11,034 bases of DNA from Pseudomonadota bacterium (GTDB taxonomy: Bacteria > Myxococcota > Myxococcia > Myxococcales > Myxococcaceae). The first letter of the stretch is position 1. Every line of letters begins with the position of its first letter. Below, piece after piece: positions 1-6,273 of the stretch. The DNA lies in NCBI GenBank assembly GCA_023424585.1, contig JAFADT010000742.1:1-11034 (forward strand), in the 5' to 3' direction. Below the pieces are notes generated by a model that saw nothing but the letters and a program-made list of their open reading frames with translations, ran no database searches and was not told where the DNA came from. A program made the translations under genes and the position numbers.

Positions 1-891
1 CTCCAGGCCGCCCCGCGCCACCTGCGCGCGCAGGTTCTCCATCTCCGCGCCGTCGCCGATGAGCTCCACCTGCACCTTGCCCTCGCGCACCAGCGGCGCC
101 GCCGCGTCGATGAGCATCGCCATGCCCTTGTACGGCACGAAGCGCCCCACGAACGCCACCCGCAGCGGCTCGCCCGGCTTCGGCGGCGCCGCCTTCGCGG
201 CCCCGAAGCGCCGCACGTCGATGGCGTTCTCCGGGATGTAGACCACCTTGTCCTGATACTCCCGCGCCAGCTGCGCCCGCGTCGCCCGCGAGCCCATCAT
301 CAGCGCCGCCGCGTGCTTCCGCGTCGACTGGTAGAAGGGCATCAGCTTGTAGACGTCCCGCACGTAGCTCAGCCACTCGCGCTCGCGCAGGCGCGCGTCC
401 CCGAAGCCCTTGGGCCACGGCAGGCCGCCGTTCATGGGGCCCATGACGAAGGGCACGCCCGCGTCCGCGCACCGCGCCGCCAGCGTGCTGGGCGTCGTGG
501 GGCTGATGGGCGTGTAGCGGTGCACCACGTCGAACTCCCTCGCGCGGATGCGGTCCCCGAAGCGCCGCCAGAGCAGCTCCTCGAAGTAGTAGTACGGCAG
601 CACGCTCAGCGCCGTCGCCGTGGTCCAGCCGACGCCCGCCCTGCCCCGGAGCAGCTCGCCCACCTTCTCCAGCGGGCGCTCCACCGGCGTGGAGTCCAGC
701 GCGGTGAAGTCCTTCCCCTCCACCAGCCCCTGCTTGAGGATGTTCTCGCGGTTGCGGACCTGGGTGACCAGGTGCACGTCCGCCACCTCGGCGAGCGCGC
801 GGGCCAGGGACCAGCCCTCCAGGGGAACGCTCACCCAATCCGGGTTGCACAGCTCAGCAATCAAGAGGACGCGGGGTCGGGTGCCAGCCAT
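1..891 (-). CDS. epsH: GT4-family glycosyltransferase (EpsH-like), C-terminus cut off by window edge
   Basis: The first 297 codons are present and the C-terminal catalytic part lies outside the window. A GT-B glycosyltransferase of family GT4 is indicated by an N-terminal Rossmann strand (RVLLIAEL, residues 7-14), FDVVHRYTPISP (120-131), GPMNGGLPWP (151-160), an IPENAID linker motif (219-225, the usual 'P-N-G-V/I-D' site), VGRFVPYKG (248-256) at the start of the donor-binding domain, and ELIGDG (276-281). The E-x7-E donor motif would lie just beyond the edge. It is probably cytosolic and transfers a nucleotide-activated sugar onto a lipid-linked repeat unit. The ATG at 891 is preceded by a good Shine-Dalgarno sequence (GGAGGG, spacing about 5). 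The gene is divergent from a wzy-like gene 57 bp away. In M. xanthus a GT named EpsH lies next to WzyA, which supports the symbol. The GT4 call is firm; the symbol is inferred from context and memory. Confidence 0.85.
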   Translation of the reverse strand, partial: MAGTRPRVLLIAELCNPDWVSVPLEGWSLARALAEVADVHLVTQVRNRENILKQGLVEGKDFTALDSTPVERPLEKVGELLRGRAGVGWTTATALSVLPYYYFEELLWRRFGDRIRAREFDVVHRYTPISPTTPSTLAARCADAGVPFVMGPMNGGLPWPKGFGDARLREREWLSYVRDVYKLMPFYQSTRKHAAALMMGSRATRAQLAREYQDKVVYIPENAIDVRRFGAAKAAPPKPGEPLRVAFVGRFVPYKGMAMLIDAAAPLVREGKVQVELIGDGAEMENLRAQVARGGLE

Positions 892-948
892 ACGCCCTCC
901 GCATCTATCCCAAGCCGGGCCCGGGATATAGCCTCCCCCCTCGCTCGA
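892..948. promoter_or_regulatory. 57-bp divergent intergenic region with shared TATA-like element
   Basis: This short spacer must hold the promoters of both the epsH-like gene (-) and the wzyA-like gene (+). It contains a 10-bp palindrome CCGGGCCCGG (915-924) directly followed by GATATAG (925-931), the only AT-rich run in the spacer. TATAGC on the plus strand, or TATATC on the minus strand, could serve as a -10 element. Neither direction has a convincing -35 hexamer. The minus-strand gene has a clear ribosome binding site (GGAGGG). The plus-strand gene has none. Confidence 0.3.
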
Positions 949-2514
949 ATGGCCTTCCAACCCTCGCCCGCCGCCTGGCTCCAGTACATCGTCATGGTCG
1001 TGGGCCTGGGCGCCGTCACCCTGGGCGCGGCCGCCGTGGGTAACGGTGACCCCATTGTCACCCTGGCGCCCGTGCTGGCCGTCACCGCGGTGTGGGTCAT
1101 CCTGAAGGTCCCGCTGCGCTACCTGAGCATCACGGTGCTCTACCTGGTGCTCGCGGTGGACTACACGCCGGAGCGCCCCCAGTCGATGTTCTGGCCGTCG
1201 CCGCTCTTCCCGCTGGGCAAGCTGCTCTTCACCCAGATGCATGAGCTGGTGGGCATTGGCGCCCTGCGCTTCCCGCTCATCGACGGGCTCATCGTGGGGT
1301 CCATCGCGCTGGGCATCTACCGGCGGGCCACGAAGTCGAAGATCGACCCGCCGGTGGTGCCCCTCCCCCGGCCGCTGGTGGTGGTGCTGGCGCTGTCGTT
1401 CTTCTCCATCATGTGGATGGAGGTGTGGGGCATCGCGCGGGGCGGGGACATCAAGAACTCGCTCTGGCAGTGGCACCAGGCGGCGGTGCTCCCGCTGGTG
1501 GGGATGATGTACCACTACAGCCTGCGCGGGCCGGAGGACTGGCCCCTGGTGGCGAAGACCATCATCGCGGCGGCGCTCACCAAGTCCGCGGTGAGCACGT
1601 ACTTCGCGCTCGCCATCGTGCCGGCCCAGCACCTGGAGGTGGAGTACACGACCTGCCACTCGGACTCGATGACGTTCATCTTCGCCATCACCGTGTGCAT
1701 CGCGCGGTGGCTGGAGCGGCCCAGGTCCGGCCACGCCATCCGAGGCCTCCTCATCATCCTCCTGGTGTTCATCGGGATGTTCTTCAACGACCGCCGGCTC
1801 GCGTACGTGAGCCTCGTGGGCGGCCTGGCCGCGGCGTACCTGTTCAACCCGTGGACGCCGCTGAAGAAGCTGGTCACGCGCGGGCTCATCGCGTGCGCGC
1901 CGCTCCTGGTCGTCTACATGCTGGCGGGGTGGAGCTCCAACAGCGGCGTGTTCAAGCCGGTGCAGACCTTCCGCTCCATCATCGAGGGGCAGCACGCCGA
2001 AGGAGAGCTGGACTACCGCGACATCGAGAACCTCAACCTCATCGCCACGTGGAACACCAACCCCGTGTTCGGCACGGGCTACGGGCACGAGTTCCTGGAG
2101 CCCTACCCGCTGCCCAACATCGCGTTCGTGTTCCCCACGTACCGCTTCCACCCGCACAACTCGCTCCTGGGCCTCCTGGCCTTCGGCGGGTGGTTCGGGT
2201 TCACGGGCGTGTGGATGTACCTGGTGGTGACGGTGTACCTGTCGGCGCGCTCGTACCATCGCGCGTACGCGGCGGAGCACCGGACCGCGTGCCTGGTCAT
2301 CGTGGGCGTGGTGGCGTCCTACCTGAACCAGGTGTTCGGAGACATGGGCATCATCTCGTACATCTGCACGTTCCAGGTCGCGGTGTGCTCGGTGCTCGCG
2401 GGCAAGCTGGCCATGGTCACCGGCGCGTGGCCGTGGCCGCAGCGGGAGAAGGTGCTGGGCCTGACGCGCGCGGCGCCGGAGGAGGCCCCGCCCCCGGGCG
2501 CCACGCCGGCCTAG
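949..2514 (+). CDS. wzyA: Wzy-like polysaccharide polymerase / O-antigen ligase family membrane protein
   Basis: Predicted 521-residue inner-membrane protein, likely polymerising repeat units on the periplasmic side by a Wzx/Wzy mechanism. It has about ten or more hydrophobic segments (around residues 11-30, 35-53, 58-71, 108-124, 142-160, 176-190, 201-224, 239-254, 264-279, 284-299, 310-327, 405-432, 447-460 and 466-491). There is one large hydrophilic loop (about 328-400) containing NPVFGTGYGHEF (371-382) and ending in HPHN (401-404). That layout, with a G-x-G-rich loop followed by PHNSLLGLLAFGGWFG, is typical of the O-antigen ligase/polymerase (Wzy_C) family. N-D-R-R (280-283) begins another conserved-looking segment. 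The C-terminus is an Ala/Pro-rich tail. The ATG at 949 is chosen because it opens the hydrophobic N-terminus. No Shine-Dalgarno precedes it. The same frame stays open upstream across the opposite-strand glycosyltransferase, but that extension is not membrane-like. The symbol follows the M. xanthus EPS locus by context. A ligase rather than a polymerase cannot be excluded. Confidence 0.8.
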   Translation: MAFQPSPAAWLQYIVMVVGLGAVTLGAAAVGNGDPIVTLAPVLAVTAVWVILKVPLRYLSITVLYLVLAVDYTPERPQSMFWPSPLFPLGKLLFTQMHELVGIGALRFPLIDGLIVGSIALGIYRRATKSKIDPPVVPLPRPLVVVLALSFFSIMWMEVWGIARGGDIKNSLWQWHQAAVLPLVGMMYHYSLRGPEDWPLVAKTIIAAALTKSAVSTYFALAIVPAQHLEVEYTTCHSDSMTFIFAITVCIARWLERPRSGHAIRGLLIILLVFIGMFFNDRRLAYVSLVGGLAAAYLFNPWTPLKKLVTRGLIACAPLLVVYMLAGWSSNSGVFKPVQTFRSIIEGQHAEGELDYRDIENLNLIATWNTNPVFGTGYGHEFLEPYPLPNIAFVFPTYRFHPHNSLLGLLAFGGWFGFTGVWMYLVVTVYLSARSYHRAYAAEHRTACLVIVGVVASYLNQVFGDMGIISYICTFQVAVCSVLAGKLAMVTGAWPWPQREKVLGLTRAAPEEAPPPGATPA

Positions 2515-2966
2515 CGCTGGATGGCGAGGATGCGCCACTGGCGCGTGTCGATGGCGTACGTGGCGCTCGCGTCCGTCACGGGCCCCTCGGCGTTGCACGC
2601 GTCCTGCCGAGGCACGAAGCGCACGAACATCACGCCCTCCGGGCCGGGCGCCGTCCACACGTCGAAGGAGTCCCGCCGGTAGAGGCACAGCTCGTCCGCG
2701 GTCGCGCCCTTGTGCGGCTTCAGGTCCAGCGGGCGGAAGTCATCCATCGCCAGCTGCGTCGCCGCCGCGACCAGGGCGGGCGTCCGCGCCCGCCCCTCCG
2801 CGGGCAGGTCCAGCGGGAACTGGAAGCGGGCCGCCTCCTCGTCGGAGGCGCGGGGCGGGCGCATCGGCCGCGCGAAGAGGGCGCAGCCGCAGAGGGGCAA
2901 CACCAGCAGCGCCGCGAGCCCGCGCTTCACGAACACCCGCCGCGATGACGAACCCTGGCGCCCCAT
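2511..2966 (-). CDS. small lipoprotein with Tat-like signal, function unknown
   Basis: 151 residues, family not recognised. The N-terminus carries SRRVFVK (8-14), which matches the twin-arginine consensus S-R-R-x-F-L-K closely. It is followed by a hydrophobic stretch (16-25) and the lipobox-like LCGC with Cys28 as the candidate lipidated residue; Cys at -2 is unusual. This suggests a Tat-exported lipoprotein anchored in the envelope. The mature part is hydrophilic, with two cysteines (in ELCLYRRD and DACNAEG) and a C-terminal segment SATYAIDTRQWRILAIQ that could be a beta hairpin. The start codon follows the upstream gene's stop without a gap (TAGATG), and GGAGG lies just before it inside that gene's end, so translation of the two is probably coupled. 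Its stop shares the tetranucleotide CTAG with the stop of the convergent wzyA-like gene. Confidence 0.75.
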   Translation of the reverse strand: MGRQGSSSRRVFVKRGLAALLVLPLCGCALFARPMRPPRASDEEAARFQFPLDLPAEGRARTPALVAAATQLAMDDFRPLDLKPHKGATADELCLYRRDSFDVWTAPGPEGVMFVRFVPRQDACNAEGPVTDASATYAIDTRQWRILAIQR

Positions 2967-3602
2967 CTAGTCCTCCACGGGCGTGATGAAGCCCGTGTCC
3001 TTGTCCGCTTCATGGATGTACCCGATGAGCTTCCACGCCTTGCCCTGCCGCAAATAGACCTCTCCCGGGCGGTGCTCGCCCTTGTAGGGGATCAGCTTGG
3101 TCACGGTGCATCCTGCATCAAATTGGATGCGCAGGGTCCAGCGTTGTGACTGACCCCAGCGGTCCTCCTGGGACATGCCGGAGGGGAACCAGGGGTGGCT
3201 GTGGAAGTCCGCCAGCGTGGAGGGCAGGCCCCGGTCATCCCGCACGGCGCTGGGCACGCTGCAGCTCTTGCGGTGCAGGTCCGCGCCCACCAGCGTCGTG
3301 CGCCCCAGCGGCGAGGGCCAGCTCGCGTAGTACTCCCCGCCGCCCAGCGAGTAGATGAGCCCGCAGTACTCCTGGCCGTAGTCCCGCTCCCGGGCCCGGT
3401 CCAGCGCCATCACCGCCGGGCAGAGCTGGTCGATGACCTCGTCCACGTCCGAGGAGGGGCGCACGGCGGGCCACGGGCCCTTGACCCAGACCCGCTCGCC
3501 CCGCTGGCCGAAGAGGGTCTCCCGGCCGCGCTGGAAGTAGGACGTGCCGGCGCAGCCCACCAGCAGCGCCACGGCCACGCTCCATGCATTCCGTCCGCGC
3601 AT
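2967..3602 (-). CDS. JAMM/MPN+ metalloprotease-like lipoprotein
   Basis: 211 residues. A short basic N-terminus and hydrophobic run end in the lipobox LVGC (Cys17), so the protein should be a lipoprotein outside the cytoplasm. The core carries a complete JAMM (JAB1/MPN+) zinc-protease signature: Glu78 in QEYCGLIYSLGGG, then HSHP (His134, His136), with Ser144 and Asp147 at exactly the spacing H-x-H-x7-S-x2-D. In this family the two histidines and the aspartate bind zinc and the glutamate is the general base. Bacterial relatives include peptidases of the JAB/DUF4329 type, though I cannot say which subfamily this is. The C-terminal part (EVYLRQGKAWKLIGYI) resembles a late beta strand region. Substrate unknown; a periplasmic or surface isopeptidase or peptidase is inference. 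First gene of a two-gene operon with the Tat-like lipoprotein. The ATG at 3602 has only a weak G-rich Shine-Dalgarno about 10 bases upstream, but it fits the signal peptide. Confidence 0.78.
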   Translation of the reverse strand: MRGRNAWSVAVALLVGCAGTSYFQRGRETLFGQRGERVWVKGPWPAVRPSSDVDEVIDQLCPAVMALDRARERDYGQEYCGLIYSLGGGEYYASWPSPLGRTTLVGADLHRKSCSVPSAVRDDRGLPSTLADFHSHPWFPSGMSQEDRWGQSQRWTLRIQFDAGCTVTKLIPYKGEHRPGEVYLRQGKAWKLIGYIHEADKDTGFITPVED

Positions 3603-3684
3603 CCCGTTTCACCGCCCCCACGAGGGGAACCGGGAAAGCAAATAACACGGCCTAAGCTATAAAACCAGAATTCAAAGCCTACCC

Positions 3685-3796
3685 CGCCCAGGCGCGAGGG
3701 TCGGGGGGCCTCGGCGGCGGGCAGGTGCTCCAGCGCCCGGCCGATGCCGGACAGCGCGGCGCTGCGGTCCTTGAACCGCGGCGCCGGAGCGGACAT
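3685..3796 (-). pseudogene. possible gene remnant or tiny unrecognised gene
   Basis: Reading the minus strand from an ATG at 3796, the first 37 or so codons end almost always in G or C and encode a protein-like stretch (MSAPAPRFKDRSAALSGIGR, then ALEHLPAAEAPRPSRLGG). After that the frame runs into AT-rich, non-coding-looking sequence at about 3685 and then across the lipoprotein gene. There is no good Shine-Dalgarno before the ATG, and the tandem repeat starts inside this edge. The simplest reading is the truncated 5' end of a lost gene. A chance GC-rich frame remains possible. Confidence 0.25.
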
Positions 3797-3816
3797 GGAC
3801 AAGGGACATGGACAAG
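3791..3816. repeat. two tandem copies of a 13-bp unit
   Basis: GGACATGGACAAG occurs twice back to back (3791-3803 and 3804-3816) with no mismatch, followed by GAGG. It lies in the non-coding stretch upstream of the mscS-like gene. It could be a slippage product or paired binding sites. Confidence 0.7.
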
Positions 3817-3934
3817 GAGGTGCCTGGCCCGCCCCCACGACGTGACGCGCCTGGACCGGCGCCTCCCCGCCCGTCCGCACCGCGTCCGGCCCTTGGCGGT
3901 CCGCGTCATCCCCTCTGGACAGGCCTGACTCCAG

Positions 3935-3957
3935 ATGATTGTTTGCCCTCAAATCAT
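3935..3957. promoter_or_regulatory. inverted repeat upstream of mscS-like gene
   Basis: ATGATT and AATCAT are separated by 11 bases and end 20 bases before the GTG start of the channel gene. The surrounding 40 bases are AT-richer than their neighbourhood, as a promoter would be. It may be an operator or part of a leader hairpin. No clear -35/-10 pair was found. Confidence 0.25.
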
Positions 3958-3977
3958 ACATCGAATGGGAGAGTGCC

Positions 3978-5630
3978 GTGCGTCGTTTCGTGCCGCCGTG
4001 GCTGTGGGTGTTTCTGCTGTTGGGGCCGGTGGGGGCCTTCGCGCTGAACGAGGGGCTGCCGCCGCCTCCGGCGGAGGTGGACCGGAGCACGCCCGCGGCG
4101 ACCGCGGCGGGGTTCCTGGACGCGGCGCACGCCCGGGACGCGGCGCGGGCGCCGCACTACCTGGACCTGTCGAGGCTGCCGCCGGCGACGCAGGCGGAGG
4201 AGGGGCTGAAGCTGGCGCGGCGGCTGGTGGTGGTGCTGGACCGGACGCTGTGGCTGGACTTCGCGCGCATCGGCAAGGAGCCGGCGGGGCCTGGGGAGCG
4301 CGCCCGCCGCGAGGTGCTGGGCCAGGTGGCCACGGCGCGCGGCCCCCAGGACATCGTGCTGGAGCGCGTGGAGGCGGCCGGGGGCCCGGTGTGGGTCTTC
4401 AGCGCGGACACGGTGGGCGCCATCGACGCGCTGTTCGCGGAGCACGGGTCGCCGCTGCTGGAGATGCTGCCGCCGGTGTTCTTCACGCGCCCGCTGTGGG
4501 TGCTGGAGACGTGGCAGTGGCTGGGGCTGGGGCTGGTGCTGGTGGGGGCCTGGGCCCTGGGGCGGCTGGTGGAGGCGGTGACGTTGCGCGTGGGCGCCCG
4601 GGCCGCGGGGCTGACGAAGTCCGGCTGGGATGACGAGCTGCTGGCGGCGGGCAAGGGGAGCATCCGCTACGTGCTGGCGGGCATGCTGGCGGCGGCGGGC
4701 GCGCGGCTCCTGCAGCTGCCCCCGCCGGCGCAGGCGGCGGTGGACCTGGTGGCGCGCTCGATGATCATCGTGGCGGCGGCGATGTTCGCGCTGCGCTTCC
4801 TCAGCCGGGCGGCGCGGTTCGTGGAGGAGAAGGTCGCGAAGTCGCCGGAGGGCACGGACGTGGCGCGGGTGCGCGGGCTGCGCACGCAGCTGGCCATCCT
4901 GCGGCGCGTGGTGGAGGTGGCGGTGGTGCTGGTGGCCGCGTCGCTGCTGCTGCTCCAGTTCGAGGCGGTGCGCAACGTGGGCGTGTCCCTGCTGGCGTCC
5001 GCAGGCATCGCGGGCCTGGCCATTGGCCTCGCGGCGCAGAAGTCGCTGTCCACGCTGCTGGCGGGCATCCAGCTGTCCATCACGCAGCCCATGCGCATCG
5101 GCGACACGGTCATCATCGAGAACGAGTGGGGGTGGATCGAGGAGATCACCCTCACCTACGTCGTCGTGAAGGTGTGGGACCTGCGCCGGCTGGTCATCCC
5201 CATCACGCAGTTCCTGGAGAAGCCGTTCCAGAACTGGAGCAAGGTGTCGCCGGAGATCCTGGGCACGGCGGAGCTCTACGTGGACTTCCGCACGGACGTG
5301 CCGGCGGTGCGCGCGGAGCTCAAGCGCATCCTGGAGCAGGAGTCCAAGGGGCTGTGGGACGGCAAGGTGCAGGGGCTCCAGGTGACGGACCTGAGCGAGC
5401 GCACCATGAAGCTGCGCGCCCTGGTGAGCGCGGCGGACTCGGGCAAGGCGTTCGACCTGCGCTGCCTGGTGCGGGAGAAGCTGGTGGCCTTCCTCCAGGC
5501 CCAGCCGCACGGGCTGCCGCTGCTGCGCGCGGAGGCCACGCCCCTGCCCTTCCCGGAGGAGAAGGCCGCGGGGCAGGCGCTGGTGGCCGCGCGCCTGGGC
5601 AACGCCGCCCGCGTGGAGCCGCAGCGCTGA
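3978..5630 (+). CDS. MscS-family mechanosensitive ion channel with secreted N-terminal domain
   Basis: 550 residues, about twice the length of E. coli MscS. The N-terminus is a signal peptide (MRRFVPPWLWVFLLLGPVGA, cleavage probably after the following FA). It is followed by a hydrophilic domain of roughly 140 residues (about 24-165), probably periplasmic. Membrane segments appear near 178-196, 230-245, 253-274 and 309-327. The pore-lining helix of the MscS family is unmistakable at about 337-365 (LLASAGIAGLAIGLAAQKSL followed by STLLAGIQL). Next comes the beta domain (QPMRIGDTVIIENEWGWIEE, about 370-389) and QFLEKPFQNWS, then a C-terminal cytoplasmic domain. Members of the family open under membrane tension and release solutes in hypo-osmotic shock; large members may have other gating roles. 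The GTG at 3978 is chosen because GGGAG stands 6 bases before it and the signal peptide starts there. A TTG at 3939 would add 13 residues that spoil the signal. It is convergent with the sigma factor gene, 9 bp apart. Confidence 0.9.
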   Translation: MRRFVPPWLWVFLLLGPVGAFALNEGLPPPPAEVDRSTPAATAAGFLDAAHARDAARAPHYLDLSRLPPATQAEEGLKLARRLVVVLDRTLWLDFARIGKEPAGPGERARREVLGQVATARGPQDIVLERVEAAGGPVWVFSADTVGAIDALFAEHGSPLLEMLPPVFFTRPLWVLETWQWLGLGLVLVGAWALGRLVEAVTLRVGARAAGLTKSGWDDELLAAGKGSIRYVLAGMLAAAGARLLQLPPPAQAAVDLVARSMIIVAAAMFALRFLSRAARFVEEKVAKSPEGTDVARVRGLRTQLAILRRVVEVAVVLVAASLLLLQFEAVRNVGVSLLASAGIAGLAIGLAAQKSLSTLLAGIQLSITQPMRIGDTVIIENEWGWIEEITLTYVVVKVWDLRRLVIPITQFLEKPFQNWSKVSPEILGTAELYVDFRTDVPAVRAELKRILEQESKGLWDGKVQGLQVTDLSERTMKLRALVSAADSGKAFDLRCLVREKLVAFLQAQPHGLPLLRAEATPLPFPEEKAAGQALVAARLGNAARVEPQR

Positions 5631-5639
5631 GCCGCCGCG

Positions 5640-6188
5640 TCAGTGCCACGTGCCCACGGAGAGCCGGCGCTCCTCCGCGATGGGCTGGAGCCGCTCGCGC
5701 AGCTGTTCGCGCACCTGGTGGAGCCACCAGCCCACCGTGCCCGTGGAGCGGCCCACCTGGGCGCCGATGCTCACGTAGGAGCGGCCCTGCGCGCGCAGGT
5801 GGAACACCTCCCGCTGCTGCGGCGGCAGGCGCTCCACCGCCTCGCGCAGGTCCTTCTCCTGGATGAAGGTCCAGAGCTCGCCGCTGTCGCTCGCCTCCGG
5901 GTCGTCCGCGAGCACCGTCACCCAGCCCGCGTTCACCGCCTTGCGCTGCTCCGCGCGGTGGTGGCGCAGCAGGCTGATGGCCCGCGTGTTGATGACCCGC
6001 CCCGTCCAGGCCCGGAAGGCCTCCGGCCCCTGGAGGTGCAGCCGCTCCTTCCACGCCTCGTCCAGCGCGTGCTGCACCAGGTCCTCCGCGTCCGCCGCGT
6101 TCCCCAGGATGCGCTGGGCGTGCTTCAACAGCCCTGAACGGAATTGGATGACCAGCGCCGCGAACGTCTGCATCTCTTTGTCAGCCAT
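5640..6188 (-). CDS. ECF-type RNA polymerase sigma factor
   Basis: 182 residues, the usual ECF size. Region 2 spans about residues 11-82, with the core-binding helix NAADAEDLVQHALDEAWK (30-47) and the -10 recognition part around AFRAWTGRVINTRAISLLRH (58-76). Region 4 spans about 112-170, with the motif LREAVERLPPQQREVFHLRA and the helix-turn-helix RSYVSIGAQVGRSTGTVGWW (136-155). The protein would direct RNA polymerase to a small regulon. I see no anti-sigma factor next to it: the downstream neighbour is the convergent mscS-like gene and the upstream side is 539 bp without a gene, so its control is not evident. The ATG at 6188 is preferred over a TTG at 6233. A G-run (GGGGGG) sits about 7 bases upstream. 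A possible ECF-type promoter is listed separately. Confidence 0.88.
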   Translation of the reverse strand: MADKEMQTFAALVIQFRSGLLKHAQRILGNAADAEDLVQHALDEAWKERLHLQGPEAFRAWTGRVINTRAISLLRHHRAEQRKAVNAGWVTVLADDPEASDSGELWTFIQEKDLREAVERLPPQQREVFHLRAQGRSYVSIGAQVGRSTGTVGWWLHQVREQLRERLQPIAEERRLSVGTWH

Positions 6189-6247
6189 GGAAGTGCCCCC
6201 CGAGCTCCGTTTCCGTGCGGCCCATGATGACAAGCGCTTTCAAACCG

Positions 6248-6273
6248 GACAGAGCAAACTATCCACGAATTCC
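6248..6273 (-). promoter_or_regulatory. candidate ECF-type promoter of the sigma factor gene
   Basis: On the minus strand GGAATT (6273-6268) is followed after about 17 bases by GTC (6250-6248), resembling the GGAAC ... GTC pattern bound by many ECF sigma factors, which often regulate themselves. It lies about 60-85 bases upstream of the ATG. The match is partial. Confidence 0.25.

Larger units (their letters stand above)
3603..3977. other. 375-bp intergenic region between divergent lipoprotein operon and mscS-like gene
   Basis: No convincing complete gene. The segment 3635-3690 is strikingly AT-rich for this window (it includes CTATAAAA around 3656-3663) and probably holds the promoter of the minus-strand lipoprotein operon. 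From 3796 down to about 3685 the minus strand looks coding but has no partner further on (listed separately). Two 13-bp tandem repeats lie at 3791-3816. Upstream of the mscS-like start, ATGATT (3935-3940) and AATCAT (3952-3957) form an inverted repeat with an 11-base spacer. The stretch 3820-3930 is proline-codon rich in one frame, but I see no supported gene there. Confidence 0.5.

Noticed and set aside
313..948. The wzyA-like frame stays open far upstream, giving a 733-residue reading frame.
   Set aside because: The extra part is antisense to the GT4 gene, is rich in Arg/Ala/His/Gln as expected for a shadow frame, and has no membrane character. The real protein starts at 949.
1413..2948. 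A 511-codon plus-strand frame overlapping the wzyA-like gene and the lipoprotein gene.
   Set aside because: It runs through two well-supported genes on both strands and encodes low-complexity Gly/Arg/Ala/Val sequence. Typical GC-rich artefact.
3637..3655. Sigma-54-like sequence on the minus strand (GGCCGTGTTATTTGC) upstream of the lipoprotein operon.
   Set aside because: The GG and GC doublets are one base too far apart, and the remaining consensus bases do not fit.
3939..3977. TTG at 3939 as the start of the mscS-like gene.
   Set aside because: It has no ribosome binding site and would place 13 mostly polar residues before the signal peptide. GTG at 3978 has GGGAG at good spacing.
3808..4047. 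Small proline-rich plus-strand frame in the intergenic region before the mscS-like gene.
   Set aside because: The third-position bias is weaker than in real genes here, there is no usable ribosome binding site, and it runs out of frame into the channel gene.
3954..5510. A 518-codon open frame antisense to the mscS-like gene.
   Set aside because: Composition dominated by Arg/His/Gln/Leu, with no domain-like segments. It mirrors the G/C-biased third positions of the channel gene on the other strand.
6189..6233. TTG at 6233 as the start of the sigma factor.
   Set aside because: It adds 15 residues with no family-like sequence. The ATG at 6188 gives a normal ECF length.
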